Shown here: positions 8,937 to 17,693 of the stretch, one piece after another
Numbering within the stretch: the first letter of the stretch is position 1
How the letters are laid out: each line of letters begins with the position of its first letter
Source: Alteromonadaceae bacterium
GTDB lineage: Bacteria; Pseudomonadota; Gammaproteobacteria; Pseudomonadales; Cellvibrionaceae
Assembly: GCA_002746115.1 (NCBI GenBank)
Contig: NVXL01000001.1
Span: 77,109-126,445, forward strand
Reading direction: 5' to 3'
Length of the DNA stretch: 49,337 nucleotides
Notes under the pieces: model-generated
What the model was told of the DNA's origin: nothing
Database searches by the model: none
What the model saw: only the letters and a program-made list of their open reading frames with translations
Program-made: the position numbers and the translations under genes

Positions 8937-10031
8937 ATGAAAAAAGTTGCGTTTATAACAGGTATTACTGGGCAGGATGGTTCCTATCTAGCGGAGTTGT
9001 TGTTGAGTAAAGGTTATGAAGTTCACGGAATGAAGCGCCGTAGCTCTTCATTTAATACTGGTCGAATTGACGAGATATATGCTGATCCGCATCTTAAAGA
9101 AACCAACATGTATTTACATTTTGGTGATATGACGGATGGCTTGACGATTCATCGTTTAATTGCCGAAATTAAACCTGACGAAGTATACAATCTTGCCGCG
9201 CAGAGTCACGTACACGTATCTTTTGAAACGCCAGAATATACCGCTAACGCTGATGCTTTAGGTACTTTAAGAATACTTGAAGCGGTTAAAAAACTTGGCG
9301 AACATAAGTCTGTTCGTTTTTATCAGGCTGGCACCAGTGAGATGTTTGGTAAGGTTGAAGGCACCGAGAAACAATCGGAAAAAACGCCGTTCTACCCTCG
9401 TAGCCCTTATGGTTGTTCAAAGCTGTTCGCACATTGGATCACCGTCAACTATCGTGAGGCTTTTGATCTTTTCGCTTCTAATGGCATATTGTTTAACCAT
9501 GAATCACCACGTCGTGGGGAAACATTTGTTACTCGAAAGATCACCATGGGGCTTGGCAATATATTTAGAGGCGAGCAACCTCATTTGGCGCTAGGTAATA
9601 TCGATTCGATTCGAGATTGGGGTCATGCACGTGATTATGTTGAAGGTATGTGGCGCATATTACAACACAACGAACCTGACGACTTTGTACTTGCAACAGG
9701 TGTTGCGATTAGTGTTAGAGATTTTCTGATAAAAGCTTGTGCACATTGCGGTGTTGAGATTCAGTTCAGTGGTAGCGGCCTAGAAGAAACTGCGAAAGTT
9801 GTAAGCATCGACAAGCCTCGATTGGAAGGTTTTGTTGGTCAGTCGGTTGATGCGGACGCGCTAGTTGGTAGCACTATTTTGAAAATCGACCCTTATTACT
9901 TTAGACCAACGGAAGTTGAGTTCCTTTTAGGTGATTCTGAGAAAGCACGTACGACGCTTAACTGGAAACCTGAAAACAACATCGATACATTAATCGATGA
10001 GATGCTTTCTCAAGATTTGAAAGCCAGTTAA
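8937..10031 (+). CDS. gmd: GDP-mannose 4,6-dehydratase
   Basis: This is a full-length (364 residues) Gmd of the extended short-chain dehydrogenase family. The NADP-binding motif GITGQDGSY is at residues 9-17, [13 protein letters not shown] supplies the 2'-phosphate-binding arginines, and the catalytic residues Thr133, Glu135, Tyr158 and Lys162 are all visible (TSEMFG and [10 protein letters not shown]). The [10 protein letters not shown] segment is diagnostic for this enzyme. It makes GDP-4-keto-6-deoxy-D-mannose, the precursor of GDP-perosamine, GDP-fucose and GDP-rhamnose. No fucose synthase or Rmd reductase follows, but a DegT-family aminotransferase does, so GDP-perosamine or an isomer is the likely product. 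Confidence 0.95.
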   Translation: MKKVAFITGITGQDGSYLAELLLSKGYEVHGMKRRSSSFNTGRIDEIYADPHLKETNMYLHFGDMTDGLTIHRLIAEIKPDEVYNLAAQSHVHVSFETPEYTANADALGTLRILEAVKKLGEHKSVRFYQAGTSEMFGKVEGTEKQSEKTPFYPRSPYGCSKLFAHWITVNYREAFDLFASNGILFNHESPRRGETFVTRKITMGLGNIFRGEQPHLALGNIDSIRDWGHARDYVEGMWRILQHNEPDDFVLATGVAISVRDFLIKACAHCGVEIQFSGSGLEETAKVVSIDKPRLEGFVGQSVDADALVGSTILKIDPYYFRPTEVEFLLGDSEKARTTLNWKPENNIDTLIDEMLSQDLKAS

Positions 10032-10098
10032 TGAAAGCTGTTGATCAAACGGCTAATAAAACCGTTAATAAAAAATGGGCATAGAATAGTTGAGCATC

Positions 10099-10503
10099 AT
10101 GAAAAAGATTTTATCTAAAAATGGTGAAACGCTCGCAATCGTGACTAACTTTGATGATCACGATACCACTGCGTTTCTCACTGATAGTCAAAACGAAATG
10201 CAGCTAGGTGTTGGTGTGCTTGAAGCGGGACATCAGTTCATTCCACACATGCACAAAGATGTTAGCCGTGAATTGACAAAAACATCCGAGTTCATTTTTG
10301 TCTTGCACGGCGCGCTTAGTATCGATGTTTTGGATATTGATGAGAGTGTTGTTGAAACCGTCGTTTTGAACAGTAACTGCGCATTGCTACAGTTTTTCGG
10401 TGGTCACGATATCCGTTCCGATGCGCAAACAAAGTACTTTGAATTAAAGCAGGGTCCTTATCTTGGTAAAGATGCGGACAAGTATGAGCTTACAAAAAGC
10501 TAA
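10099..10503 (+). CDS. Small cupin protein of polysaccharide loci
   Basis: The 134-residue product is a single cupin barrel. Metal-type ligands are visible in PHMHKDVSRELTKTSEF, where His, His and Glu are in cupin spacing, and a second motif contains FFGGHDI. It ends with KQGPYLGKDADK, a pattern I associate with small cupins of surface-polysaccharide clusters whose function is not established. It is not clearly FdtA/QdtA, although those 3,4-ketoisomerases are also small cupins. Its location between Gmd and a sugar aminotransferase raises the possibility that it isomerises GDP-4-keto-6-deoxymannose. The ATG at 10099 is preferred over the in-frame TTG at 10090. Function is inference and uncertain. 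Confidence 0.65.
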   Translation: MKKILSKNGETLAIVTNFDDHDTTAFLTDSQNEMQLGVGVLEAGHQFIPHMHKDVSRELTKTSEFIFVLHGALSIDVLDIDESVVETVVLNSNCALLQFFGGHDIRSDAQTKYFELKQGPYLGKDADKYELTKS

Positions 10504-10573
10504 TTTGGAAGTTAATTTAACAACTAAGTTAAAAGTTAATTAAAAAGAACGTCTGTCACGAGAGAGTAACGTC

Positions 10574-11698
10574 ATGATTTCAGTATGCGAACCAGTATTG
10601 GGTGAGGCTGAAAAAGCCAATGTAATGGACTGTCTTGCGGAAGGCTGGATCTCCTCCGGTGGTCCTTGGGTGAAAAGGTTTGAGGAAGAATTCTCAAACT
10701 ATGTCGAGTGCGACTTTGGTATTTCAGTATCCAACGGCACCGCAGCATTGGAAGTGGCCTTATATGCACTAGGTGTTAAGGCCGGTGATGAAGTAATTAT
10801 CCCTAGCTTCAATATTATTTCTGCAGCACTTGCCGTGCATCGTCTAGGTTGTAAGCCAGTTCTAGTCGATGTCGATCCCGAAACGTGGTGTATGACAGCG
10901 GACTTAGTTGAGCAAAAAATTACCGATAAAACCGCCGTGATTTTGCCTGTGCATATGTATGGTCATCCAGTCGATATGGATCCAATTATGGCACTCGCAA
11001 AGCGTCATAACCTTCGTGTGTTAGAAGATGCTGCCGAAGTGCACGGTGCTGAGTATAAAGGTAAAAAATGCGGCGCAATTGGCGATGCCGCGATCTTTTC
11101 TTTTTATGCTAACAAACTTGTGACCACAGGCGAAGGTGGAATGGTTGTTACAAGCGACGAGACCGTAGCCGAGCGCGCACGCGATTACCGCAATCTGTGT
11201 TTTGGCACCGGACCACGCTTTAATCACGTCGATATTGGTTACAACTTTCGATTCACAAGTTTACAAGCGGCTATCGGTTGTGGACAGCTAACACGAATTG
11301 AGCAAATCGTAGATAAAAAACGTGAACTTGGTGAAGAATATGGTCGTCGCTTACGTGAAATCCCTGGTATGCAGGTACAGGTAGAAAAGGATTACGCGAA
11401 GGCTGTGTACTGGATGTACTGCTGTGTACTCGGTGATGAGATTGATATGCCACTGGATACGGTCGTTGCTGAGCTTAAAAACGCGGGCATTGAGACTCGT
11501 CCGTTTTTTGTTGGTATGCATAAACAAAAACCTTTTCTTGATCTGGGCTTATTTGAAGGCGAGTCTTACCCTGTGACTGACAAGCTGACTGAGCGTGGAT
11601 TTTATTTACCGTCGTCTTTGAACTTGAGCATGGAAAATCTAGAGTTCATTACGAAAACCTTAAAAGACATTATTTGTCACGGTAAAGCTTTGCTTTAA
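10574..11698 (+). CDS. per: PLP-dependent sugar aminotransferase, GDP-perosamine synthase-like
   Basis: This 374-residue enzyme belongs to the DegT/DnrJ/EryC1/StrS family. Asp152 (LEDAAE) would hold the PLP ring nitrogen and Lys181 in FSFYANKLVTTGEGG is the Schiff-base lysine. The FYANK-TTGEGG context is typical of GDP-perosamine synthase (Per/RfbE), which transaminates GDP-4-keto-6-deoxymannose with glutamate. Gmd lies two genes upstream, so both steps of the route are present. No N-acyltransferase is obvious nearby, so the amine could remain free or be acylated by an enzyme elsewhere. If the intervening cupin is a ketoisomerase, the amino group would go to C3 instead. The family is certain, the exact product likely. 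Confidence 0.85.
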   Translation: MISVCEPVLGEAEKANVMDCLAEGWISSGGPWVKRFEEEFSNYVECDFGISVSNGTAALEVALYALGVKAGDEVIIPSFNIISAALAVHRLGCKPVLVDVDPETWCMTADLVEQKITDKTAVILPVHMYGHPVDMDPIMALAKRHNLRVLEDAAEVHGAEYKGKKCGAIGDAAIFSFYANKLVTTGEGGMVVTSDETVAERARDYRNLCFGTGPRFNHVDIGYNFRFTSLQAAIGCGQLTRIEQIVDKKRELGEEYGRRLREIPGMQVQVEKDYAKAVYWMYCCVLGDEIDMPLDTVVAELKNAGIETRPFFVGMHKQKPFLDLGLFEGESYPVTDKLTERGFYLPSSLNLSMENLEFITKTLKDIICHGKALL

Positions 11699-11787
11699 TC
11701 TAGGTGGGTGACGCTATATGTTCTGGCGTAATGAACGTCACTCGGTTTGGCGTTGAAGGTTTTTATCTTAATTCTTGAAGTATATAA

Positions 11788-12996
11788 ATGAAAAAAATTA
11801 TATGGTTTGAAGTTTCGAGCATAGCATGGGGCGGCGGTCCTCAGTTTATGATTAATGCGGGCGAAAAATTATCGCAATTGGATTGCAAGGTAACGTTTGT
11901 CCATTTGAACTGCTCCGAAGAAGTTGAGAGTCGTAGTGAATTAGATTTCGTGAGCCACTGTCGAACCAATCAAATAGGAATGGATAAAAGTTATACCTTT
12001 GGCTTATCGAGGTTCAGGCGAGTATTTGATAGGCTTCGCTGGTTAAGGCGTACCATTAAAGATTTAAAGCCTGATACTATTATCACCACTGGTCAGTGGG
12101 AGTCCTCATCTTGGCTGATGTTGGCCTGCCTAGGGCTGCCAATCAACCTGTCGGTAATTGTCTACGGATCCGTATTCTCATTCTCAAACGACAACGATAT
12201 CACTAAGTTTGCAGGTGTTTTTCGTCAGGCATATAGACGCATCATTAAAGATTATGAATCTTTCGAACATATCAGCTTGGAAGCGTACGAGAAGCTCTCT
12301 TTTAAACGTCGGTTATTAAATAACGCGGAGTCTTACTTGCGCTATTGGGCGAACCGAAAAGCCCGTCGAATATTTGCTTTGACTGGGCGTGTTGCGAGAG
12401 AGGTTGAGGCAATGTATGGCAGGGAAGTTAAGCCGCTACCGTTGTCGATAACTGAGACTGACGACGTGGTGAAAAAGGGTGAATGTAAACCTAGTGAATT
12501 AAAAATGGTTTACTTTGGTCGGCTTATTAAGTCTAAGCGTGTGATTGAGGCTATCAAAATATTTGAGCATTTAGCCGAACAGGTTGATGGCTTGGTTTTT
12601 CATATTTTAGGGTCGGGCGTAGAGAGACCCGCGATTGAAGCCTATGTTGCACAATCTCGCTTTAAAGATGCTATCAAAGTGTTTGGTTTTGTGGCAGAAG
12701 AGGTGTTAAAACATGAAATTGAAACGTGCTTATGTACCATTAATTTAGATATTGCCGATTTTGATCTGACAACACTCGAAAGCTTAGGTATGGGCAAGCC
12801 TGTTGTTGTTTCGAAAATATGCGATCTTGATAAGCAGTTGTTTGATATGGGCGCTTTATTGTCGGAAGCAGAAGTTCTGGCTTTGCAGGGTGGGCAGCTT
12901 TTAGATCGCTTAAAAGCGGTAGATGGCGCTGAGGTCGTAAGCGTTGTGCATGCCAATTATATGGTAGATGAACGCGTCTTACAGTTGGTTGACTAA
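11788..12996 (+). CDS. Glycosyltransferase, GT4-like
   Basis: The 402-residue protein has a two-domain GT-B layout. The N-terminal domain begins with KIIWFEVSSIAWGGGPQFM, whose glycine-rich loop is the usual acceptor/donor hinge. The C-terminal domain has VYFGRLIKSKRVIEAI, the Arg/Lys pair that binds the donor diphosphate, and FDLTTLESLGMGKPVVVS, the family 4 E-x7-E-type motif in slightly diverged form. It would add one sugar to the lipid-linked repeat unit on the cytoplasmic face of the inner membrane. The next glycosyltransferase gene starts two bases after its stop codon. Donor and linkage cannot be assigned. Confidence 0.85.
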   Translation: MKKIIWFEVSSIAWGGGPQFMINAGEKLSQLDCKVTFVHLNCSEEVESRSELDFVSHCRTNQIGMDKSYTFGLSRFRRVFDRLRWLRRTIKDLKPDTIITTGQWESSSWLMLACLGLPINLSVIVYGSVFSFSNDNDITKFAGVFRQAYRRIIKDYESFEHISLEAYEKLSFKRRLLNNAESYLRYWANRKARRIFALTGRVAREVEAMYGREVKPLPLSITETDDVVKKGECKPSELKMVYFGRLIKSKRVIEAIKIFEHLAEQVDGLVFHILGSGVERPAIEAYVAQSRFKDAIKVFGFVAEEVLKHEIETCLCTINLDIADFDLTTLESLGMGKPVVVSKICDLDKQLFDMGALLSEAEVLALQGGQLLDRLKAVDGAEVVSVVHANYMVDERVLQLVD

Positions 12997-12998
12997 AA

Positions 12999-14099
12999 AT
13001 GAAAACCAAGTTACTACAGTTAAATAAACTCTTTTACCCCCATATAGGCGGGGTGGAATACGTTGTCAAAATGCTAGCCGATGAATTACCAGCCAAAGGC
13101 TATCGTGTTAGGGTTTTGGTTTGTAACAGTGACCCAGGCCCCACTAGAGTTGTTAGAATAAACAACTATGTGGTGATCTATGCTAAGTCATACGGGAGTG
13201 TGGCGTCGCTCCCTCTTTCAATTTCCTTTTTTTGTGTGCTTGTGAGAATGCTTAAGTGGGCAGATATTGTTCATTACCATGAGCCTTTTCCGCTCGCTTC
13301 TTTGGCCTTATCTTTTTTAAAAACCAAGGCGCTTCGCGTAGTAACTTGGCATTCGGATATCGTTAGGCAAAAAATTGCTAAGCCTATTGTTGGTCTATTT
13401 CAACGCAGAGCATTAAATATGGTCGATGCGATTGCTAGCACCTCTACAAGGCTAGCGGAGTTTTCCGATATAGTGCGAGACTACCCCGAAAAAGTATACC
13501 CGATTCCATTGGGTATTAAACTGCCCGAGACAGCGCAAAAAACTGAAGACTCCCAGCCGCAGTATGCGCTTTTTATCGGTCGGTTGGTTTACTACAAAGG
13601 CGCTGAAGTACTGTTGCAGGCAGCATTAAAAGCAAAAATAAATACCAAAATAATTGGTGTTGGCCCTTTATATGATGAGCTGAATACACTCATTAAAGCA
13701 AATGGCGCTGAAGATAAAATTGAGTTATGCGGCCGTGTTGATGATGATGAACGAGAGCAGTATTTGAAGGGGTGTAGTTTTCTTGTGCTTTCTTCAACTG
13801 CCCCCTCAGAAGCCTTTGGAATTGTACAGATTGAAGCCATGGCTTATGGCAAACCGGTGATTAATACTAATTTGAATTCAGGTGTGCCTTGGGTTAGCGA
13901 GCATGATCGGACGGGCATAACTGTTGAGCCGGGTGATGTTAAGCAATTGGTGACCGCAATGGATCGTTTATATAGTGATAAGTCGTACAGGCAAACTTTG
14001 GGCTTGGCTGCACTTGAGAGGACTTATTCTTTATTTTCAATTGAGGATATGGTAGAAAATTATCATAAGCTTTATCAAGAGCGTTTGGCCGACCGATGA
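12999..14099 (+). CDS. Glycosyltransferase family 4
   Basis: This 366-residue GT-B enzyme is a typical GT4 member. The N-terminus reads LNKLFYPHIGGVEYVV, the glycine-rich donor loop. The C-terminal domain has ALFIGRLVYYKGAEVLLQA and then SEAFGIVQIEAMAYGKPV, which contains the E-x7-E donor-binding motif. Mannosyl- and related transferases of O-antigen loci (WbdB/WbdC type) share this pattern, and GDP-sugar donors are available from the same cluster, so transfer of a GDP-mannose-derived sugar is plausible but not shown. It is packed tightly between two other glycosyltransferases, with a four-base stop/start overlap (ATGA) at its 3' end. Confidence 0.9.
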   Translation: MKTKLLQLNKLFYPHIGGVEYVVKMLADELPAKGYRVRVLVCNSDPGPTRVVRINNYVVIYAKSYGSVASLPLSISFFCVLVRMLKWADIVHYHEPFPLASLALSFLKTKALRVVTWHSDIVRQKIAKPIVGLFQRRALNMVDAIASTSTRLAEFSDIVRDYPEKVYPIPLGIKLPETAQKTEDSQPQYALFIGRLVYYKGAEVLLQAALKAKINTKIIGVGPLYDELNTLIKANGAEDKIELCGRVDDDEREQYLKGCSFLVLSSTAPSEAFGIVQIEAMAYGKPVINTNLNSGVPWVSEHDRTGITVEPGDVKQLVTAMDRLYSDKSYRQTLGLAALERTYSLFSIEDMVENYHKLYQERLADR

Positions 14100-15151
14100 G
14101 CCATCCGTCTTTTGTTGTATTACACATAACGGCCCATAAAGGTTTTGGGGGCGGTACTCAGATTGCAAATACAATATTGCAATCCGGTGAGGTAGCTCAG
14201 CGTGTATTATACTTAGAGAAGGAACGTAGTCGTATAGATAGTGCTAATCAAGTGTTTTATAAAGATGTTTTTCAAGTCATATCTAACTGTAAACACCTGT
14301 TATCAAATTACGATGTGATTGTTTTACATTCGCATGGCCGGATAGCCGGTTTTTATTCTCGTTTGCTCCGTTTAGTCTTTCTCGGAAGAGTTAAAGTCGT
14401 GCACACGTTTCACGGTATTGGCTCGTTCAACCCAGTCAAAAGGTACCTCTCCTGTGTTATCGAGTCTATTCTGTCGTTGCTGACTAAAACAGTAACATTC
14501 AACTCCGAGAGTGAGAAGCGTGCTTTTGGGGTCTTTCCCTTGTTTTGTGGCTCCAAGGTGGTGGCTAACGGGGTGATGACGGATAAACTTGTTCAGCATC
14601 AACGCCGTACTTCTATCACCGAAATTGGTTTCGCAGCAACAATGGCTTTCCCGAAGATGCATCGCGAGTTAATTGAGCTGGTAGCATTATTTAACTCCCG
14701 TTATCCTGAGCGAGCGTTAACCTTAGTTTTTTGTGGCGATGGCGCACAACGGCAATTTCTGGATGCCCTTGGGGCGGATTTACTTGGTGAGAATTATTTG
14801 TCCTTAGGTCAAGTCAATGATATGAGGGCCTTCTTTACTAGGATTGATATATACTTCCACCTTTCCCTCTATGAATCATTTGGCTTGGCGTTGGCGGAGG
14901 CGATGGGTTGCGGTATTCCCTCTATTGGGGTTAAAGGTACAGACCTTATCCAAAGTGGCGAAAATGGCTGGTTGGTGGGGGCAGATGACATCGAAGGGCA
15001 AGTTAAGCTCATCCTTCAATTACTTGAAAGTCCTGATAAAGCGGCGCTAATTGGCTTGGAAGGAAGGAAGACTGTTTTAGCTAAGTACTCATCACAGCAG
15101 ATGACTAACAATTACATTCGACTTTATCGGGAAATTACCCAAAGTGACTAA
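14096..15151 (+). CDS. Glycosyltransferase, GT4-like
   Basis: The 351-residue product is a GT-B glycosyltransferase. It has a glycine-rich N-terminal loop (HKGFGGGTQIAN), a histidine-containing HTFHGIGSF segment at the usual position of the catalytic His, and LYESFGLALAEAMGCGIPSI, the GT4 donor-binding motif, in the C-terminal half. The start overlaps the upstream glycosyltransferase stop by four bases, and the end overlaps the GTG start of the next gene by eight bases. It is one of four classical glycosyltransferases that probably build a repeat unit of four or five sugars together with the CMP-sugar transferase. Specificity is unknown. Confidence 0.88.
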   Translation: MSHPSFVVLHITAHKGFGGGTQIANTILQSGEVAQRVLYLEKERSRIDSANQVFYKDVFQVISNCKHLLSNYDVIVLHSHGRIAGFYSRLLRLVFLGRVKVVHTFHGIGSFNPVKRYLSCVIESILSLLTKTVTFNSESEKRAFGVFPLFCGSKVVANGVMTDKLVQHQRRTSITEIGFAATMAFPKMHRELIELVALFNSRYPERALTLVFCGDGAQRQFLDALGADLLGENYLSLGQVNDMRAFFTRIDIYFHLSLYESFGLALAEAMGCGIPSIGVKGTDLIQSGENGWLVGADDIEGQVKLILQLLESPDKAALIGLEGRKTVLAKYSSQQMTNNYIRLYREITQSD

Positions 15152-16082
15152 ATTAGATATGAAAAATGTTGATGTTTGGCTTGGCGCTTGGCCTGCAGTT
15201 GAAAAAAATACCATCGAGGTTGATACAGATACGGTATCGGATCAAGCCGTCACGCTCGGGGTTGTTATGCCTGCGCATCAGTCAGAGTCAACCTTACGCG
15301 AGTCGGTTAATTCGGTATTGGCCTCTCTCGGTGCTAATGACGTTTTGGTTATTATCGAGAATGCCTCAAAAGATAATACTTATGAAATAGCAAGGGAGCT
15401 TGCTAAAGGTGATGCCAGAATCGTTGTCTTGCAAAGTGATATTCCAGACGCCGCCAACGCTAGGAATATGGGTGTTGACTACCTTAAGACTGACTTGGTC
15501 TCATTTTGTGACTCCGACGATACTTGGGATGCTGAGAAGGTGTCAATTGTGAAGCGGATATCGGCTCGATACGATAGCGATATTATCATTCACCCACTTC
15601 GAACATCGCCTTCATGTGGAGGGGTAGAGGGGCATGCTTTTTTACAAAAGCAGTTACCTAACTCGAATAGCTTGTTACAGGATTTGGTGGTTTACGGTAG
15701 TTTTTTTGCGACGAGTAGCGTTACGATTAAACGAAAGGTGATGGCAGCGTCTTTTTTCCAAAATGGTTTAACGCACTGTCAAGACTATGAGGCTTGGTGT
15801 TGTCTAGCACGGCGTCATCCAAATGCGAAATTTGCCTATATTGATAGAGCATTAGGCTACTATCTTAAGCACAATGGCCTGAGTAAAAATTTTGGGAAGC
15901 GTCATTTTAATCATTTATCGATAGTAATGAAGTATTCAGAGAGCTTGCCTGCTTTTGTCCGGTATAAGGCTTTTATGCGGAATATAACGAGGTTCTTTTT
16001 TTATGCTTTTAAAGAGGGGAAGCTATTCTGGGGTTTGTCTGCAATCTTAAATAAAAAGAATTATACGAAAATTAGGCCTTAA
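15144..16082 (+). CDS. Glycosyltransferase family 2
   Basis: This is a GT-A enzyme of 312 residues (or 307 from the ATG at 15159). The catalytic domain starts near residue 37 with GVVMPAHQSESTLRESVNSV, followed by ENASKDNT and the metal-binding FCDSDDTWD motif (DxD). A Cys/His-containing CQDYEAW, matching the ED acid/base motif of GT2, occurs near residue 213. An N-terminal extension of about 35 residues before the catalytic fold is unusual. The GTG at 15144 overlaps the previous gene and fits the coupling seen along the operon; the ATG 15 bases downstream is an alternative start. Donor and acceptor are not determinable. Confidence 0.88.
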   Translation: MTKLDMKNVDVWLGAWPAVEKNTIEVDTDTVSDQAVTLGVVMPAHQSESTLRESVNSVLASLGANDVLVIIENASKDNTYEIARELAKGDARIVVLQSDIPDAANARNMGVDYLKTDLVSFCDSDDTWDAEKVSIVKRISARYDSDIIIHPLRTSPSCGGVEGHAFLQKQLPNSNSLLQDLVVYGSFFATSSVTIKRKVMAASFFQNGLTHCQDYEAWCCLARRHPNAKFAYIDRALGYYLKHNGLSKNFGKRHFNHLSIVMKYSESLPAFVRYKAFMRNITRFFFYAFKEGKLFWGLSAILNKKNYTKIRP

Positions 16083-16113
16083 TTCAGCGAGATTTTTTTG
16101 TTCAGGTATTAGT

Positions 16114-17019
16114 ATGAGTTCAGCACACTTAGTAAAACGAATGCTTAAGCAACCCTGGCTACACTGGGATGTTCCTTTTATTACAATGTATAGTGTTTTT
16201 AAAAAAATCACTCGAAGAGACGATATACATAAAGTCGACGTTGGCGAAGGTAAAGACGTCGAGATAGAATATTACTATTTTAGGCTCAATGATGTGCTCA
16301 TTTTACTGTGCACAATGAGTGCTGCAGAGGTGATGGAGGAGTTCTTTCGCCGCCTCGGTGAGAAACGTTTGCCTGTCGATGCTTACACTGCGTCGCAACA
16401 ACTTTGTAACCTTTACTATTTATACAAAAACTTAGATGGTGATCAGCGTGCTGAGTTTGCGAAAAAGTTTGCAGGGGCATTGACCTACAGAGTCGACTAC
16501 CTGTTAAGCAATTACGAGTTTAAAACGAATAATAATTGGTTTACCAATCATCTGCTCAATAACTACCGAGCGCTTCTGATTTACAGAGAGTGGTTTTCTG
16601 AAGCATGCGATTCTGAATGTGGTCATTCGGAAGACCGAAATAAAGCCTTGGATAAAGTGGTATTGAAAATTGATGCAATCTTATATCGCTACCGCGCTTC
16701 TATTATTTACCCAGAGACGCTCTTTCTATCGGAAGGGTCAACCTCTTATGAAGTAATAGTTACTAAACATTTCTTTGAGCTTAATTTGTTACGCTGTACT
16801 GAAGGGAAATTTCTTGAACTGGTTAAGTCTAGCTTGAAGAGTCATCTACAGGCCTTTGAATCACTCTATCGTAGTGATGGTGAGTGGTTATTTCCTTGGT
16901 TTGGCGATCAAAGCCCGGATATTCGATTGGGTGATGTTAAGATATTTTTAAGTTCTGTATATGATCAAGAAAAAAACCCATATCAACGAGTTTGGCAAGA
17001 TGAATGCAGTAAAGTTTGA
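16114..17019 (+). CDS. Heparinase II/III-like lyase, N-terminal part (frameshifted)
   Basis: This frame encodes the alpha/alpha-toroid domain of a heparinase II/III-type polysaccharide lyase. Its marks are NNNWFTNHLLNNYRALL (the Asn-His region of the active site), FLSEGSTSYEV (the Glu-x-Ser/Tyr segment) and DGEWLFPWFGDQSPD. The frame ends after ECSKV without the expected beta-sandwich domain. That domain continues in the +1 frame from about 16970. A run of seven A at 16970-16976 marks the change: with six A the reading continues smoothly as DQEKTHINEFGKMNAV. Members of this family in capsule clusters trim or process the polymer. As it stands this is half a protein, caused by a real one-base insertion, a phase-variable tract, or a sequence error. 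Confidence 0.75.
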   Translation: MSSAHLVKRMLKQPWLHWDVPFITMYSVFKKITRRDDIHKVDVGEGKDVEIEYYYFRLNDVLILLCTMSAAEVMEEFFRRLGEKRLPVDAYTASQQLCNLYYLYKNLDGDQRAEFAKKFAGALTYRVDYLLSNYEFKTNNNWFTNHLLNNYRALLIYREWFSEACDSECGHSEDRNKALDKVVLKIDAILYRYRASIIYPETLFLSEGSTSYEVIVTKHFFELNLLRCTEGKFLELVKSSLKSHLQAFESLYRSDGEWLFPWFGDQSPDIRLGDVKIFLSSVYDQEKNPYQRVWQDECSKV

Positions 17020-17668
17020 ATTTGGCGAGTTCGTGGTGTACCTGAGCCGCCCCATTAGTGAACAGACGATATATTCTCATCGCCACGAGGATTTTTTGTC
17101 GTATGTTGTATTTTGGCGAAAACAGCCGATATTGGTTGACCCTGGCCGTCTAAGCTATAGTCGTCAGGAGGGTTGCGCTATGGATGTACATAATGGCCTA
17201 GGTGCTATCGGTAGACCAATTTTACCGATGTATCGTTTCTTTTTTGGTCGGCGCTTACGTTCTGAGCCCAGGCGATTTGAACAGACAAATATGGCTGATG
17301 GCGCCTCGATTATTGTAGAAAACAAAACCATGGGAGTTGAGAAGCGCTTGTTGCTAAAGTATGACTCCGGGCTTGATGAGCTTGTTATTACTGAAGAGGT
17401 GTACTGCCAAGACGCTCGTGAGATGTTATTTACTTTGAATGCTCCATCACGAAATATACTCGCACCTGCAGAAGAAGCCAAGGCTGAAGGTGAGGTTAGT
17501 GCACCGCTAAATGTCAGTGTTTGTGGCGTTGAAAACTGTGAGCATGAGCTTAAATCTATCATCTGGTCAAATGAGTATGCACAACGCTTAGACGGGGTGC
17601 GGTCTCAATATAAAACGAGAAAGGCTGTGACTCAATTTAGTTCTCGTTTAGTCCTGTCTGCAGGTTAA
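16961..17668 (+). CDS. Heparinase II/III-like lyase, C-terminal part (frameshifted)
   Basis: This +1 frame carries the beta-sandwich domain of the lyase begun at 16114. It contains YSHRHEDFLSYVVFW followed by PILVDPGRLSYS, closely resembling the His-x-His-x-D and VDPG-type motifs of heparinase II/III C-terminal domains; the His is needed for metal or substrate binding in that family. The formal ATG at 16961 lies within the N-terminal part, and another in-frame ATG at 17000 has no clear ribosome-binding site. I therefore read it as the broken second half rather than an independent gene. The restored protein would be about 518 residues, spanning 16114-17668. The Wzy gene follows 25 bases after the stop. 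Confidence 0.75.
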   Translation: MIKKKTHINEFGKMNAVKFEFGEFVVYLSRPISEQTIYSHRHEDFLSYVVFWRKQPILVDPGRLSYSRQEGCAMDVHNGLGAIGRPILPMYRFFFGRRLRSEPRRFEQTNMADGASIIVENKTMGVEKRLLLKYDSGLDELVITEEVYCQDAREMLFTLNAPSRNILAPAEEAKAEGEVSAPLNVSVCGVENCEHELKSIIWSNEYAQRLDGVRSQYKTRKAVTQFSSRLVLSAG

Positions 17669-17693
17669 TGTGTACCCCTAGAAGCTACATGGC

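Noticed and set aside
16967-16978. Programmed -1 frameshift at the A-AAA-AAC heptamer in the lyase gene
   Set aside because: The heptamer matches a -1 slippery site in the upstream frame, but the downstream lyase frame is +1 relative to it, so a -1 slip would not reach it.
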